Assembly: GCF_027359355.1 (NCBI RefSeq)
Contig: NZ_CP114777.1
Span: forward strand, 744,001-808,000
Direction of reading: 5' to 3'
DNA: 64,000 nt
From: Prochlorococcus marinus str. MIT 1214
GTDB lineage: Bacteria; Cyanobacteriota; Cyanobacteriia; PCC-6307; Cyanobiaceae
Below are positions 62,630-64,000 of this stretch, one piece after another. Each line of letters opens with the position of its first letter. The stretch's first letter is position 1. Under the pieces are notes generated by a model. The model saw nothing but the letters and a program-made list of their open reading frames with translations. It made no database searches and had not been told where the DNA came from. The position numbers and the translations under genes are program-made.

Positions 62630-64000
62630 GTGATCAAGAGAAGAACAGATCAAAAGCAAGAAGGATCTAAAGGAAAAACATTCCCAGTTCCATTTGCTTT
62701 AGAAGCAATTAAAGACAATATTTCTATTACCACTAATACACCCTCAAGTCCATCTAAACCATCCAAAGAACAAATCATTAAACAGGCATTTGAATTTCAT
62801 TCACAAGGAAATATTTCAGAAGCATCAAAATATTATCAATATTTTATTCAGCAAGGATTCAAAGATTACAGAGTTTTTTCTAATTATGGAGTCATATTGA
62901 ATGATAATGGGAAATCAGAAGAGGCAGAAAAATTACAACGAGAAGCAATTGAAATCAACCCAAATTTCGCAGAAGCCTATTATAATCTAGGAATCATTTT
63001 AAAAGATCTCGGCAATTTAAAAGAAGCAGAATTATCAACTCGTAAAGCGATTCAAATCGACCCGAATTTCGCAGAAGCTTATTATAATCTAGGAAGCATT
63101 TTAAAAGATCTCGGCAATTTAAAAGAAGCAGAATTATCAACTCGTAAAGCTATTCAAATCCTTCCTAATTACGCTGAAGCGCATTTAAACTTAGGAATTA
63201 TATTAAAAGATCTCGGAAGATTAGAAGATGCAGAATTGTCTGCTCGTAAAGCAATTGAATTGGGTCCTGATTTCGCAGAAGCCCATTGCAATTTAGGTAA
63301 TATATTGATTGCTATGGACAAATCAGACGAAGCAGAAGTATATATGCGCAAAGCAATTAAAATCAAACCTAATTTCGCAGAAGCGTATTCCAGTTTAGGT
63401 AATATATTGATTAATATGGATAAATTAATCGATGCAAAATCATCAATAAGAAAAGCGATTAAACTGAATCCTAATTTCGCAGAAGCCCATTGCAGTCTAG
63501 GAAAGATATTTGCAGATCTTGGCAAATTACAAGACGCAGAAATATCAACACGTAGAGCAATTGAACTTAATCCTGATTTTGCTCAGGCACATTTCAATTT
63601 AGGAAATATTCTGGAAGATTTAGGCAAATCGGAAGATGCAGCTTTAGAAAATAAAAAAGGTATTGATATAGATTTCCTCAATAACATTAATTTGAAATTT
63701 AAAGCAACTTGTTTAAGAAACTTTCGCCACTCTCAATCACAATTCAGACAAGACTTATTTGCTCTCAGTGAATTAAACTTTAAAGAAAAAGGATTTTTTG
63801 TAGAATTTGGATCATGTGACGGTTTTATTGGTTCTAATTCTTATCTATTAGAAAAATTCTTTAATTGGAATGGAATATTAGCTGAACCTGCGACATTCTG
63901 GCATAAGGAATTGAAAAAGAATCGATCTGTAAAAATAGAAACTAAATGTGTATGGAGATCTTCAGGAGAGGATATCTTCTTTAATGAACCTTCAACTTTT
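62630..64000 (+). CDS. Leader-TPR-FkbM methyltransferase fusion (3' end outside window)
   Basis: An open frame of at least 457 codons to the window end. The GTG at 62630 puts 15 residues before K-T-F, exactly as in 19549, 23748 and 54555; an ATG at 62615 is the alternative. The leader KTFPVPFALEAIKDNISIT and nine TPRs are almost identical to gene 40219. After a further TPR (IELNPDFAQAHFNLGN) comes an FkbM domain: SQFRQDLFALSELNFKEKGF, FVEFGSCDGFIGSNSYLLEK, like gene 36242. So it is a direct product of domain exchange. Confidence 0.85.
   Translation, partial: MIKRRTDQKQEGSKGKTFPVPFALEAIKDNISITTNTPSSPSKPSKEQIIKQAFEFHSQGNISEASKYYQYFIQQGFKDYRVFSNYGVILNDNGKSEEAEKLQREAIEINPNFAEAYYNLGIILKDLGNLKEAELSTRKAIQIDPNFAEAYYNLGSILKDLGNLKEAELSTRKAIQILPNYAEAHLNLGIILKDLGRLEDAELSARKAIELGPDFAEAHCNLGNILIAMDKSDEAEVYMRKAIKIKPNFAEAYSSLGNILINMDKLIDAKSSIRKAIKLNPNFAEAHCSLGKIFADLGKLQDAEISTRRAIELNPDFAQAHFNLGNILEDLGKSEDAALENKKGIDIDFLNNINLKFKATCLRNFRHSQSQFRQDLFALSELNFKEKGFFVEFGSCDGFIGSNSYLLEKFFNWNGILAEPATFWHKELKKNRSVKIETKCVWRSSGEDIFFNEPSTF
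62687..63543 (+). repeat. 857-bp leader/TPR module, copy 2
   Basis: Gapless match to 40282-41138 with two differences, both changing an amino acid. Upstream of it the two genes have different N-terminal tails and different promoters; downstream, different catalytic domains. So both edges are recombination boundaries. Confidence 0.93.

Overview
The window is from a low-GC marine picocyanobacterium, most likely Prochlorococcus. The evidence is the AT-rich coding, the housekeeping order rpmH-rnpA-PH protein-yidC-Ycf46-type AAA-serS-rseP-rpsN-pnp, a cyanobacterial DUF2808 protein and a DUF2214 protein. The exact clade cannot be read from this sequence alone.

Layout. Positions 1-14,600 are a compact core block: a partial glycosyltransferase and an EamA exporter on the minus strand, then sppA, aroH, rpmH, rnpA, yidC, serS, rseP, rpsN, pnp, cysQ and rsmI. 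From about 14,600 to the window end lies a large accessory island of surface-glycan genes. It holds FkbM-type methyltransferases, TPR-glycosyltransferase fusions, a complete ADP-heptose pathway (gmhA, hldE, gmhB, hldD at 32,281-36,136), a pyruvyl transferase, CMP-ulosonic-acid type enzymes (42,344-50,495 and 56,339-59,355), a carbamoyltransferase and a TPR-radical SAM protein. Spacers are long and full of decayed sequence.

Two things stand out. (1) Eight TPR genes share an N-terminal leader of the form K/R-T-F-x-V/I-P-F/I-x-L-x-x-I. It is followed by a TPR array and then by quite different C-terminal domains: GT41-like, two kinds of GT9-like, 2OG-Fe(II) oxygenase-like, radical SAM, and FkbM. 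Five of them also share a TATAATC box, 34 nt before the start in four and 37 nt in the fifth. Near-identical 5' halves joined to different catalytic ends (40,282-41,138 against 62,687-63,543; 19,203-19,656 against 54,211-54,662) show that modules have been swapped. (2) Two small cargo units are bounded by an intact tRNA and a copy of its 3' half: tRNA-Arg(TCT), 17,647-19,081, around an FkbM gene; and tRNA-Ala(GGC), 50,890-53,716, around a carbamoyltransferase. Integrase-like remnants sit beside the tRNA-Ala, and a third, worn tRNA-Arg end lies at 44,082-44,127. These look like decayed tRNA-targeted integrative elements similar to the tycheposons described from Prochlorococcus.

How the genes fit together (inference): the island makes and decorates a variable cell-surface polysaccharide or LPS. 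Heptose and ulosonic-acid nucleotide sugars are made by the small-molecule enzymes, TPR-glycosyltransferases assemble them, and methyl, pyruvyl, carbamoyl and hydroxyl groups are added. tRNA-site integration and homologous exchange between the repeated leader/TPR modules would supply the variation.
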